Assembly: GCF_009917385.1 (NCBI RefSeq)
Contig: NZ_QWLJ01000037.1
Location: 1-48,550 of the forward strand
DNA from: Roseburia sp. 1XD42-34
GTDB lineage: Bacteria; Bacillota; Bacilli; Bacillales; Amphibacillaceae
Length of the DNA stretch: 48,550 nt
Reading direction: 5' to 3'
Shown here: in pieces, positions 9,637 to 19,500 of the stretch
Position numbering within the stretch: the stretch's first letter is position 1
How the letters are laid out: the number at the start of each line of letters is the position of its first letter
The notes under the pieces: model-generated
What the model saw: only the letters and a program-made list of their open reading frames with translations
The model's database searches: none
Told to the model about the DNA's origin: nothing
Position numbers and translations under genes: made by a program

Positions 9637-9705
9637 TGTCAGAAAGGAAGGTATATCAGCTTGAACACGTTCAAAAATGGCTCGAAAGGAATATCCGCCA
9701 GTAAA

Positions 9706-10326
9706 TTATCTTGTTGCCCATAACCCAACAAACCAAGAGACAACTAACATTAAACCTCCTTGAAAGGCATTCGTAACTCCAATTGCTTTTAAACCACTTC
9801 GATATAAGTAGATGGAAATGACACCTAAGGATAAGAAAACACCGACCCATTTGGGGATTAATTCATAGCTCATAACATGTAAAATATAAGCTGCTCCTGT
9901 TGTTTGTAATACAGCATAAGCTAATATGCCAATTGAAGTTACTATAGACGATAAAGCCCCTAATGCTTTACTTTCATAACGGTCAGAAATAGCTGAAGGT
10001 TGCGTGACATGTTTATACTTATAACCTAATTCCCATACTTTTGGACCAAAATACCAAGCAACGATCCCCATATAAGTTAGGTATACAACGACGTAGAGAG
10101 CTGGCACACCTTTTGCGTATGCCCAACCGGGCGAACCCATAAACGTGTAAGCGCTCACCCCACCAGCGCCAATTAACAAATACATCATTACTGGACCCAT
10201 ACTGCGACTTCCTACACCCCAATTTTCAGTATCATTCATATTTATCCCTTTACTTGCTCTTAAACCTAAAAGAATAGCAATAATCATATAAGATAATGTG
10301 ATTAAAAGCGGCACATACATATTCAT
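9706..10326 (-). pseudogene. sodium:solute symporter, N-terminal part ending at in-frame stop
   Basis: A 206-residue N-terminal half of an SSS-family permease: GLRASKGINMNDTENWGVGSR and GAGGVSAYTFMGSPGWAYAKG are typical of TM1-2 in this family. It ends with WFVGLWATR followed by TAA at 9708-9706; the same frame continues at once to the C-terminal half. Together the two would give about 503 residues, the usual length. The ATG at 10326 overlaps the stop of the upstream DUF3311 gene (TAATG), a sign of translational coupling. Only one substitution (for example CAA or AAA to TAA) is needed to explain the break, so decay is recent or the base is a sequencing error. Confidence 0.82.
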
Positions 10327-10544
10327 TAGCTAAATCCTTTTATTTTACTTACAAACCACAAGGTACCGGTTGTAAAAATGATAATGAAGATGGACCATAC
10401 CATCAAGATTGGCATTCCTAAAATGATGGAAGGTTTATTAAACAGTGGTATAAAAGGCCAATTACCAAGTGCAATAACAAATAAAATAAGTCCGAAGCTA
10501 AACCAGCTTTTCTTTGTCCTAGGGAGTTTGCATGTCAATTTCAT
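10326..10544 (-). CDS. DUF3311-type small membrane protein, SSS permease partner
   Basis: A 72-residue protein with two hydrophobic helices (about residues 14-32 and 40-64), the second pair typical of DUF3311 proteins such as B. subtilis YhjC, encoded next to an SSS permease (YhjB). It probably acts as a small subunit of, or chaperone for, the downstream symporter. Its stop overlaps the permease start by one base (TAATG). The gene is the first in the operon and lies 99 bases downstream of the PucR gene on the same strand, with a candidate promoter between. Confidence 0.78.
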   Translation of the reverse strand: MKLTCKLPRTKKSWFSFGLILFVIALGNWPFIPLFNKPSIILGMPILMVWSIFIIIFTTGTLWFVSKIKGFS

Positions 10545-10559
10545 TTAATCACTCCATTT

Positions 10560-10591
10560 CATCTATGTTTTTTTATTATATAGTGTAGATG
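10560..10591 (-). promoter_or_regulatory. candidate promoter/operator of the permease-amidohydrolase operon
   Basis: Read on the minus strand, a TATAAT (10580-10575) lies between CATCTA (10591-10586) and TAGATG (10565-10560), a 6-bp inverted repeat. No good -35 is visible 17 bases upstream, which would fit a promoter needing an activator such as the neighbouring PucR protein. The assignment of PucR to this site is inference. Confidence 0.4.
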
Positions 10592-10643
10592 AAAGGTTTA
10601 ATTTATTCATTAATCAGAATGTTAAAATTGAGAGGCAAAAGTT

Positions 10644-12284
10644 TTACTGTGTGTCTACTTTTTCATCCATTAGGAGATAATAAGATTTAATCGCAGTTTC
10701 TAAAGAAAGTCGGTGAATAGGTCTTATTAATTCAACATTCAATAGTTGCTCAATTTTATTTAAACGATGATAAAGTGTTTGTCTGACAATAAATAATCGT
10801 CGAGCTGCCTCTTTTTTTGCTCCTTGACATTCCAAGTAAATTTCTAAGGTTTTTAGCAGTTCAGTACCCATTTTTTGATCATAGTCTATCAATTTTCCTA
10901 TATATCTATTTGAGAACGCTTTCAAATCAGTGTTATTTTGCATGAGCAAGAGCTGGAAAATACCAATATCTTCAAAAAAATACGTATTACAAAGTGCCTT
11001 CTTTCTTAATTTAATCACTTGAATAGCTTCATTATAGCTGGAAAAAGCATGTTTTATATCAGATTGGACACTACTTACACCAATTTGCGAAACAACATCG
11101 TGAAGAATATTATTCGCACCTGATATTAACATTTGATCGATTATTTTTTGCATGTACAAATAATTTTTCTTAGCTTGGTCTTCGTCCATGAAAAAGCAAA
11201 CAATGGCAATTTCATTTTTTCTAGTGGATATGATAGGTAAACAACCATATTGCTGGAACAAAGAACGAATGGAAATGGTTCGCTGGATTTTATGTCCATC
11301 CCACTTTTCTTGCCCTAACTCGACTTCATATGGAAAAGTTTTTATTACAATTACCCGATAACTTAATTTAGAATGGTGTGTTGGCAAAAAGAATTGTAAC
11401 TCCACTTCATCATACTTTCTTCCTTGTAATAAATTCTTGACGAGTTCATCTTCTGAGTTTACCCTTCTTTCCTCTACGGTGCGATTTCTTAATAGAATTT
11501 GGGCTATAGCCATCGAGGCTCTATCCATTAGAGAAAATAATAACTCATCGTTCAACTGGCTGTTCACTTGTATGCATAAATGACCCCAAGTGCTACCAAG
11601 AACAGAAATAGGAACAATTGCAAAGGGTGTATCTCTATAAGGAATGATTTTAGAGTGGTCAACATTGGTTAGTGTTTTAAGAAAATAAGCAAGTATCTGT
11701 GGCGCTTCTATTTTTAAACTAGGGGGGTAATAATAGGTGTTTTTTTGATCAATTAGGCACATTACCTTTTGTCCCACATGGTTATATAATTCTTGCAGTA
11801 CTTTCGAAATCCCATTAGGGGCAAGGGAATATTTGTTAAATTGATGAGAAAGCTGATTTAATTGATGCATCATTTGATGTTGCTGATTAACGAGTAAAGT
11901 ATGTAAATCTTGGGTGATATCGACAAACTTTACCATTTCATTAAAGACAATAATTGGAAAGTTGTAGCTATCAGCTATTTTTTTAATTTCAGGAGACAGT
12001 GTACGAAAATATTTTCCCTTTTCTATACAAAGTCCAGCAACATTTTTATTAATTAGCCGGTGATAGGTGATGGAAGATGCTCGGGTTTGAAGATCTATAT
12101 TGCTACCTGTTGTCAGAATTAATTCGTTTCCATTTATTAGCGCTTCAAAATCATGGCTCTCTATGATATGCGTCCATGTTATCTTTCTGTTTAGTCCATT
12201 TTCTCCTGCAAGTACGATTGCTTTTCTAAACTGCTTTCGTGATAAAACTTCTTTTACAGTTAGATGCAAATTGTTTCTCAACAT
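10644..12284 (-). CDS. PucR family transcriptional regulator
   Basis: A 546-residue regulator with the PucR layout. Residues about 1-120 form the N-terminal PucR domain (HLTVKEVLSRKQFRKAIVLAGENGLNR...), the middle is a GGDEF-like/CdaR-type region, and the C-terminal 60 residues hold the PucR helix-turn-helix (GAKKEAARRLFIVRQTLYHRL). Such proteins activate or repress purine, allantoin, GABA or amino acid catabolic genes in response to a ligand. The ATG at 12284 follows GGGGGGATTT; an in-frame TTG at 12296 overlaps that ribosome site and is rejected. It lies upstream of the permease-amidohydrolase operon and divergent from the aminotransferase gene, so these are the likely targets. Confidence 0.88.
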   Translation of the reverse strand: MLRNNLHLTVKEVLSRKQFRKAIVLAGENGLNRKITWTHIIESHDFEALINGNELILTTGSNIDLQTRASSITYHRLINKNVAGLCIEKGKYFRTLSPEIKKIADSYNFPIIVFNEMVKFVDITQDLHTLLVNQQHQMMHQLNQLSHQFNKYSLAPNGISKVLQELYNHVGQKVMCLIDQKNTYYYPPSLKIEAPQILAYFLKTLTNVDHSKIIPYRDTPFAIVPISVLGSTWGHLCIQVNSQLNDELLFSLMDRASMAIAQILLRNRTVEERRVNSEDELVKNLLQGRKYDEVELQFFLPTHHSKLSYRVIVIKTFPYEVELGQEKWDGHKIQRTISIRSLFQQYGCLPIISTRKNEIAIVCFFMDEDQAKKNYLYMQKIIDQMLISGANNILHDVVSQIGVSSVQSDIKHAFSSYNEAIQVIKLRKKALCNTYFFEDIGIFQLLLMQNNTDLKAFSNRYIGKLIDYDQKMGTELLKTLEIYLECQGAKKEAARRLFIVRQTLYHRLNKIEQLLNVELIRPIHRLSLETAIKSYYLLMDEKVDTQ

Positions 12285-12422
12285 AAATCCCCCCAAAGTT
12301 AAAAGTTGGCTGAAAAAGAGTTAACAAACTGTAAAATGATAATTTTAAAAATAGTTTGTAAAATAATATTATGAATGATGAATGAGAGACTGTCAAATAA
12401 GGTTAGGAAAGTTGTTTTAAGG

Positions 12423-12610
12423 TAAAGTGAGTTTTTCATCAGTGGGGATTTTCATTTGTCCCTAAATGATTGTCAGTACCGTAGTGGTACGATCTAAAGG
12501 CTGCTTATGAAATAGGGCTTTTACGTGCTGTTATCTCCCGCTTAGACTTGTTCTAGTACAGATTATCCTACTCGGGAGTGAGAGTCATTTTCAGCACCTT
12601 ATATGCGAAG
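12423..12610 (-). repeat. stand-alone module 2 repeat, inverted copy
   Basis: Read on the minus strand it starts CGCATATAAGGTGCTG, contains GCGGGAGATAACAGCAC, the box CCTTTAGATCGTACC, and ends GATGAAAAACTCACTTTACC. The outer stem GTGCTG/CAGCAC is intact. It sits between the divergent PucR and aminotransferase genes, about 40 bases before the aminotransferase start, so it may separate or influence their promoters. Confidence 0.75.
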
Positions 12611-12650
12611 TTAAGTAATTCGCTACATGATAAAGAAAGGGGAATTTTGA

Positions 12651-14018
12651 TTGAATCAATTAGACACACAGGTAAAAGAATTACTCCATAAAGACAAAGA
12701 AAATGTTTGGCACCACATTTCTAAATACAATGATCATATCCATCCGTTAATTGTGAAGGAGGCAAGTGGAGCATGGATTACAGGGCATGATGGAAAACAA
12801 TATTTGGATGGGATGGCAGGACTTTGGTGTGTAAATGTTGGCTATGGACGTGAAGTGCTTGCTCAAGCAGCATATGACCAAATAAAGAAAATGGCGTATA
12901 TGTCCATGACCCAAAGCCATCCACCTGCAATCGAGTTAGCGGTAAAACTAAATCATTTGCTAGATGATGATTATGTGTTTTTTTATTCCAATAGTGGTTC
13001 AGACGCAAATGAGGTAGCGATAAAAATCGCTCGTCAATATCACCAGCAAAAAAATGGCGAACCTAGATATAAAATTATTTCACGCTATAGAGCATACCAC
13101 GGTAGTTCCATGGGAGCTTTATCCGCTACTGGTCAGGCGCTAAGAAAATATAAATATGAGCCACTCAGCACCGGTTTTTTACATGTAGCACCGCCTGATA
13201 ATTATCGAAAGCCTCAAGGTATGAGTGAAAAGGAATATAATTTACAAAAAGCAAGAGAGATAGAAGAAGTTATTATTTGGGAACAAAAAGAAACGGTTGC
13301 TGCGGTTATGATGGAGCCATTAATAACTGGAGGAGGTATACTAATCCCGCATCCGATATATGTTCAAGAAATGGAGAAGATATGTAAACGTCATGGTGTA
13401 TTGCTCATTATTGATGAAGTGATCTGTGGGTTTGCGAGAACGGGGAAAATGTTTGGGCATATGCATTACGGAATTCGGCCTGATATGATAACCATGGCAA
13501 AAGGACTGACAAGCGGATATTTACCTTTATCAGTAACAGCAGTGAAAAAGGGTATTTATGATGCATTTCAAAAGCAAGCTGATCACTCTCATTTACGGCA
13601 TGTGAATACTTTTGGGGGAAATCCGGCAGCATGTGCAGTTGCATTAAAGAATATAGAGATTATGGAGCAGGAAGAATTGGTCGAGCGCGCTGCTTTAATG
13701 GGTAAGGAATTATTGGAAAAGCTAGAAAAGTTTAGAGATCATCCATATGTTGGTGATATTCGCGGATTAGGATTATTAGTTGGGATTGAATTAGTTGAAG
13801 ACAAAACAACGAAAAAGCCAATACGTTCTAATGTAATTGCGACAATAATGAATGAGTGCAAAGAAAAAGGCTTGATAATTGGAAGGAACGGAGAAACAGT
13901 TGCTGGATATAATAATGTTCTCACGTTATGTCCGCCTTTAACCATTAGCGAGGATGAGTTAATGTATATCATAAACACACTGGAACAAGTGTTGCATGAC
14001 AATAGGAACTTGCTATAA
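12651..14018 (+). CDS. class III aminotransferase (omega-amino acid:pyruvate type)
   Basis: A 455-residue PLP enzyme of fold type I, class III, likely moving an amino group from an omega-amino acid (beta-alanine, taurine, GABA or a related amine) to pyruvate or 2-oxoglutarate. GMAGLWCVNVGYGRE near residues 55-69 is typical of the omega-amino acid:pyruvate and taurine:pyruvate group. YSNSGSDANEVAIK binds phosphate, LLIIDEVICGFARTGK holds the PLP-binding aspartate, and K284 in TMAKGLTSGY is the Schiff-base lysine. Start: TTG at 12651 after AAAGAAAGGGG, giving the normal family N-terminus. The location opposite a PucR regulator suggests the amine released by the hydrolase operon is transaminated here; this link is inference. 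Confidence 0.87.
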   Translation: MNQLDTQVKELLHKDKENVWHHISKYNDHIHPLIVKEASGAWITGHDGKQYLDGMAGLWCVNVGYGREVLAQAAYDQIKKMAYMSMTQSHPPAIELAVKLNHLLDDDYVFFYSNSGSDANEVAIKIARQYHQQKNGEPRYKIISRYRAYHGSSMGALSATGQALRKYKYEPLSTGFLHVAPPDNYRKPQGMSEKEYNLQKAREIEEVIIWEQKETVAAVMMEPLITGGGILIPHPIYVQEMEKICKRHGVLLIIDEVICGFARTGKMFGHMHYGIRPDMITMAKGLTSGYLPLSVTAVKKGIYDAFQKQADHSHLRHVNTFGGNPAACAVALKNIEIMEQEELVERAALMGKELLEKLEKFRDHPYVGDIRGLGLLVGIELVEDKTTKKPIRSNVIATIMNECKEKGLIIGRNGETVAGYNNVLTLCPPLTISEDELMYIINTLEQVLHDNRNLL

Positions 14019-14220
14019 AAAAATCCGTGTTTGGTAACTCCTAAGATTAGAACTATAATTTACTTATAGGAACAACAGACTTATGTAAGGAATGTATGAT
14101 GCTAAATTTTAAAATTGCCTCACAAAAGTTAATTATAAAATGTATTTTATCGTGGCTCTAGAAACATTTCTTCATTAAAATATATCAATTCAGATGAACT
14201 CGACCCAAGTTTTTTTATAA

Positions 14221-14646
14221 GATAAGAAAGCATAAAATGATGTGCTTATGTAACGAATAACCGAATAGTCACGTCCGGCGCATGAGCCCAGCCACGATGT
14301 GACTGCGTCCTACGATAAGGCCTCATCGGTTCGTCACAAAGAGGAAGACCGACTAAAAATGGGCTTGCCGTCCAGACGTCGACATACCCCTGTTGTAGTG
14401 GCATGATTCCTTTTCTCGCAAAAAGCGTTGTAGACTCCCACTTTAAGAATGGAAGATGTGAGCTGAACGAGTCGAAGCGGGATGTAATAGCACCTAAATC
14501 CCCTATTCGTTCCAGGGTCTTTAGGTCATACCCTGGTGGTACTAACCATCAGCGTGGATGAAGAAAACCCCGCTGATGGAAGGTTCACTTTATCCTTCGT
14601 TGAATTCGTTCCATTCACTATGTTGCTAAACGGGCGTCTTTGTTCC
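14221..14646 (+). repeat. long dispersed repeat, copy B (with nested module 2)
   Basis: Full-length copy: GATAAGAAAGCATAAAATG start, AACCGA...TCGGTT and AGTCAC...GTGACT pairs, the GACTAAAAATGGGC region, then nested module 2 at about 14411-14595 (GTTGTAGACTCCCACTT ... GGTTCACTTTATCC), then the tail CGTTCCATTCACTATG and a shortened CGGGCGTCTTTGTTCC. In module 2, CCAGGGT pairs with ACCCTGG, and CATCAGCGTGG with the CCCCGCTGATG arm. It fills much of the gap between the aminotransferase and sbcD. Confidence 0.88.
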
Positions 14647-15336
14647 ACTATAGGAATGTATAAATTTTTTTAGGGTTTAAAGTATAAGAAAAACTGCGGC
14701 TATCGACAAAATAACTTTGGCAATAGCCAAGTTTTTCTAAGATGGTAAAGTGTCCAACCTCTGAGAACGTTATACGTTTAAAAAGAAATCAAAGCAGGCT
14801 GGCATCTTCCATGCAATGGAAGCATGATATCACGTTGCAGGACAGGAAACGTGAACAGATCAGCGCATAGGGTCAACATTTGCAAAAGCTTCCGCTTTGA
14901 TAGAAGTTACAAAATGACAACTGGTTAGATAATAGAAATTGATTTATACTAGAAAGTAGGACAAACCATTGATACATAGACATACTTATACAAATTTTAT
15001 CCCAAATGTAGACTTGCAAGTCTTTCGCTTCAAGCGTGGAGGGAAGATTTATAGAAGTCCAAGTTAGAGATAATGGTACTTGAATGAAATTCCAACTCAT
15101 TCGGGGCAGATAAGATGGTGATTATTAGATGTGTATCGCCCAGAAAAAGTGTTTTTGTTTTTCAAGGACAAGGAAAGCTACGTCAGCGCTACATCAAAGA
15201 GTGCTGTTCTTTTTTCAAGGACGCCTGAAAACCTAAGTTTTGATCTACTATTTTAGGGGGGAGGACAAGCCCTACGGATTGCAGATTTACTTTATATAAA
15301 ATGTTGGTTTATATATTTGGGGAGGTAGTTTCATAG
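14647..15336. other. intergenic region before sbcD, no gene recognised
   Basis: No supported reading frame. A small hairpin CTTCCAT/ATGGAAG lies at about 14807-14823, and CACGTT/AACGTG follows near 14832-14853. The phrase TTTTTCAAGGAC occurs twice (about 15159 and 15216) around a GC-richer stretch, which looks like another small intergenic repeat. GGGGAGG just before 15337 is the sbcD ribosome site. Confidence 0.4.
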
Positions 15337-16518
15337 ATGAAATTTTTTCATACTGCAGATTGGCATCTTGGTAAGCTTGTACAAGGAGTGTATATGACGA
15401 ATGATCAACGATATATTTTAGATCAATTCATTCAAGCTGTCGAGAATGAGCAACCCGATGCTGTTATTATTTCAGGAGATCTTTATGACCGTGCCGTTCC
15501 ACCTACAGAAGCTGTCCATTTATTGGATGAAACACTTGGCAAAATCGTACTGCAACTTAAAATCCCTGTGCTTGCGATTGCTGGTAACCATGATAGCCCG
15601 AGCAGGCTGGATTTTGGAAGCAAGATTTTGCGTGAAAATGGGCTGCATATTATTGGGAATCTTTCTAGTACTATACAACCAGTCGTATTGCACGATGCGT
15701 ATGGAGAAGTCCATGTTTATCTTATTCCATATTGTGACCCGAGCATCGTTCGTAACGTTTTTGGTGAGAAGGAAATACGTAATCACAACGATGCGATGCA
15801 GACAATAATTAAACATATCGAAGCTACGATGGATCCGAATGCAAGGCATGTGTTTGTAGGACATGCATTTGTGACACCTTATGGGGAAAAAAAGGAAAAC
15901 ACAAGTGAATCAGAACGTCCGTTAGCAATAGGGGGATCTGAATACGTGGAAGCTAAGCTCTTTCAACGTTTTCACTATACTGCGTTAGGACATCTTCATC
16001 AAGCACATTATGTAAAAGATCAAAAAATCCGCTATGGTGGTTCCCTATTAAAATACTCGATTTCGGAGGAAAATCACCGTAAAGGTTTTTTTATTGTAGA
16101 AATGGATGGAGAGGGTAACGTTGAGATCGAAAAACAGTTGCTCATACCAAAAAGGGACATGCGAACAGTAGTAGGTTCATTAAGCGAACTTTTACAACAA
16201 CCTATTAATGAAGATTATGTATTTATTAAGTTGACAGATGAAACACCTATCCTTTCGCCGATGGAAAAAGTGCGCTCGGTTTATCCAAATGCGATGCATG
16301 TGGAGAGAAAAAGTTTCTTTATAAAGCCAGAAGCTGGCCATCAAGAAAAGCCGATGGAGCGGACGAAGATGTCCGATCTGGAACTGTTTACAGCCTTTTA
16401 CAAGGAAGTAAAGGGATATGAACCAGAAGAAGAAACCGTGATGCTTTTCCAAGAAACCCTCGATGATCTTTTAACGGAACAAAACGAAACAAAAGGTATT
16501 GCTCGTATAAGCAACTAG
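15337..16518 (+). CDS. sbcD: exonuclease SbcCD subunit D (Mre11-like nuclease)
   Basis: A 393-residue calcineurin-like phosphoesterase forming the nuclease subunit of SbcCD, which opens hairpins and blocked DNA ends during repair and replication. The metal-binding motifs are in order: D8-W-H10 in HTADWHLGK, GD (47-48) in ISGDLYDR, GNHD (83-86), the VFVGHAF histidine, and GHLHQAHY. Length is normal. The ATG at 15337 follows GGGGAGG. sbcC begins 42 bases after the stop on the same strand, so the pair is an operon. Cytoplasmic. Confidence 0.96.
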   Translation: MKFFHTADWHLGKLVQGVYMTNDQRYILDQFIQAVENEQPDAVIISGDLYDRAVPPTEAVHLLDETLGKIVLQLKIPVLAIAGNHDSPSRLDFGSKILRENGLHIIGNLSSTIQPVVLHDAYGEVHVYLIPYCDPSIVRNVFGEKEIRNHNDAMQTIIKHIEATMDPNARHVFVGHAFVTPYGEKKENTSESERPLAIGGSEYVEAKLFQRFHYTALGHLHQAHYVKDQKIRYGGSLLKYSISEENHRKGFFIVEMDGEGNVEIEKQLLIPKRDMRTVVGSLSELLQQPINEDYVFIKLTDETPILSPMEKVRSVYPNAMHVERKSFFIKPEAGHQEKPMERTKMSDLELFTAFYKEVKGYEPEEETVMLFQETLDDLLTEQNETKGIARISN

Positions 16519-16560
16519 ATATGAATGTCAAGCTGATAAGATGGGGAAGGATGAAAAAAG

Positions 16561-19500
16561 TTGAAGCCGATAAAGTTAACCATGACGGCGTTTGGCCCAT
16601 ATAAGGATAAAGAAGTAATCCATTTTGATGATCTTAGAGATAATCGTCTATTCGTAATAGCAGGGAATACTGGAGCAGGCAAGACAACGATTTTTGATGC
16701 CATTTGTTTTGCTCTATATGGTGCTGCCAGTGGACAAGACAGAGAGAGTAATGCAATGCTTCGAAGTGATTTTGCAGAAGACCACGTTCATACAGCTGTA
16801 GAGCTCTTGTTTGCTTTAAGAGGTAAACAGTATCGGATTTTGCGACAGCTTGGGCATGTGAAAAAAGGCAATAAAACGAAAACAGGCGAACGATATGAAT
16901 TTTTTGAAGTGACAAGCGACGGTGAAATACCTTGTGTAGATAGGCAAATTGTATCGGAGATTAATGATAAAATGGAACAACTTATCGGTTTAACACAGGA
17001 TCAATTTAAACAAATTGTGATGCTGCCACAAGGCGAATTTCGTAAATTGTTAACGTCACAAACAGAAAACAAAGAAGAAATTTTACGGCGATTATTTAAA
17101 ACAGAAACGTACCAAGCCATTACGGAGCGACTGAAGCAAAAAAAATCGGCGATAGAAGAAGCTTACAGGCAAGCAGACCAGGAACTAAAGCAATATATTG
17201 CTCAAATTCATGCTACGCTTCCAATTCGGGAAGAAGGGGTACTTTTTCAAACATTAGAGCAAGAAAATTACAATATGAATCAAATATTACAAGGTCTTCA
17301 GGAAGAATGTCGTTATTACGAAGGGAAAATCATCACAGATAAAAAAACATATGAACATGCGTATCAGATGCACGATAAAAAGCAACAAGAATTTCACGAA
17401 GCAAAAGCAATTAATGAGCGTTTTGCTGAGTTAAATCAGAAACAAGCACGTTTAAAAGAGCTTGAACTACAGGAAACAGCAAATACCCAAAAAAAGAGTA
17501 AACTAGAGCAAGCGGAACGCGCCCAGGTGATTATTCTTTTGGAACAGCAGCGAAATGATTGGCTTCAAGAAGCAGAAAAAAAGAAAAGACAGTTAACTGA
17601 AGCAAAAAAAAATAAACAGCTTATTGATGAACAAGTAACCCAGGCGAATATAAATTTTGAAACAGAGGAAAAGCGTGAACCTGAACGTGAATCCCTGCGT
17701 AAACAACTGGATAAACTAAAGGAATATTTGCCGATTGTACAGCAGATAGATAAAATGAACCGAAACTTAATGGATTTGGAAAAACAAACCAACCAGGCTT
17801 CTGAAGCACTGTATACTACTGAACAAAGCCTTATGAAAAAAAACAACCAGCTAGAGACAGCGGAAAAAGAAATAAACCAGCTTGACCAATTGGTAGCAAA
17901 GCTACCCGATATGCAGGAAGAATTAATTACGATGCGCGACCAATATAGGCTGGTGCGTGACTATCGTAAACTAATGGAACAGCAAATATGGTTGATAAAT
18001 GAGACAAAGCAAAAACAAAACATAGCTATACAGATGAAAGAAAATTATAACAAACTGGAACAAGCCTGGATGGATAATCAAGCGGTTTATCTAGCTGCTC
18101 ATTTACATGATGGAGAGGCTTGTCCTGTTTGCGGCAGTGTAGATCATCCAAATAAAGCCACACAGCAGAGGGAAGCTGTTGCAAAAGAACAATTAGAAAA
18201 AGCTAGAAGGGAATTCGAAAGGCTAGATGGGGAGTATCGTGACGTACTTGGTAAATTAAAAGCTAACCAAGATGATGTTCGTGCGAAAACGACTGAATTA
18301 GAAATGCACCACATTGTCATAACTAGTGCAAAACAAACAGAAGATCAGCTGGCCTCTGCTGGTAAACAGCTTAGTGCTGAGGTAGAGCAATTAAAGCAAC
18401 AACGTAACCAGATGGTAGAAAGAAAGCGCGAATTGGAAAAGCTACGCTTTAGCTATAAAGAATTAGAAGCAAAGTACAAAGAACAGCAACAACGTGATCA
18501 TCAGCTAAAATTAAAATTAGCTCAAGAACAAACGCTCTATCAGGAAAGAATTCAGTTTGTTCCTGAAAATATGCGTGTATTATCCGAATTAAAGGAACAA
18601 TTAACTAACACACAAAGCAATCTAAAAAAGTTAGAACAAGTATGGGAAGAGGTGCAAAAGCAGCAGCAAAAATCCAAAGAAGAGCAAATGAAAGCTAGTT
18701 CAGAGGTCACTCATGCGAAAATGCAGCTAGAAGAGGCGATACAAAAACGTGATAAGGCAGTGACTCAGTTTATCCAGGCATTGGAAAAGGAACGTTTTAA
18801 CTCAGAAGAGAGTTACCAAAAAGCAAAAATGCCTAAATCTGAACGGTTAGCTTTAAAAGAAGAACTCGAACAATATGATCAAACGAAATCCACGTTACGT
18901 GAACAGGTACTGGAATTAAAGAATGTGTTAACAGATAAACACCAAATTGATTTAACGGTCATTCAAGCCGAATTAAATCATTGGAAAGAAAAATATGAAA
19001 CGGCTTTAGATAGGTTGAATAAGTCTCAGCATTATGAGCAGGAAGCACAAGCACTAAAGCAATATATTCAACAAGGGACTGAAAAAATAACGGAACGTGA
19101 ACGTACGCTTCAACGGATAGCTGGTTTATACGATACCGTACGCGGGCAAAATAATCAGAAAGTATCGTTTGAACGCTACTTGCAGATTGAATACTTAGAA
19201 CAAATTATTGCTGCGGGGAATGAACGATTAAAAGAGCTGTCCAATGGTCAATATGTCTTTATACGTAGTGATCGTCAGGAGTCACACGGTAAACAGAGTG
19301 GTCTTGCCCTTGACGTATACGATGCCTATACAGGACAAACAAGGGATGTGAAAACTTTATCGGGCGGAGAGAAGTTTAATGCCTCCCTTAGTTTAGCGCT
19401 TGGAATGTCAGATGTTATTCAAAGCTTTCAAGGGGCAATTTCCATTGACACGATGTTTATTGATGAAGGATTTGGTACGTTGGATGAGGAAGCATTAAAT

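Noticed and set aside
9637..9705. Frameshift or small deletion between the two symporter halves
   Set aside because: Both halves are in the same frame and the intervening codons are open apart from a single TAA, so a point nonsense explains it.
10916..10930. cre-like sequence TTGAGAACGCTTTCA
   Set aside because: It lies inside the PucR coding sequence far from a promoter, with one mismatch; chance is likely.
15520..15864. Long antisense frame within sbcD
   Set aside because: It is a shadow of the highly conserved sbcD gene on the other strand.
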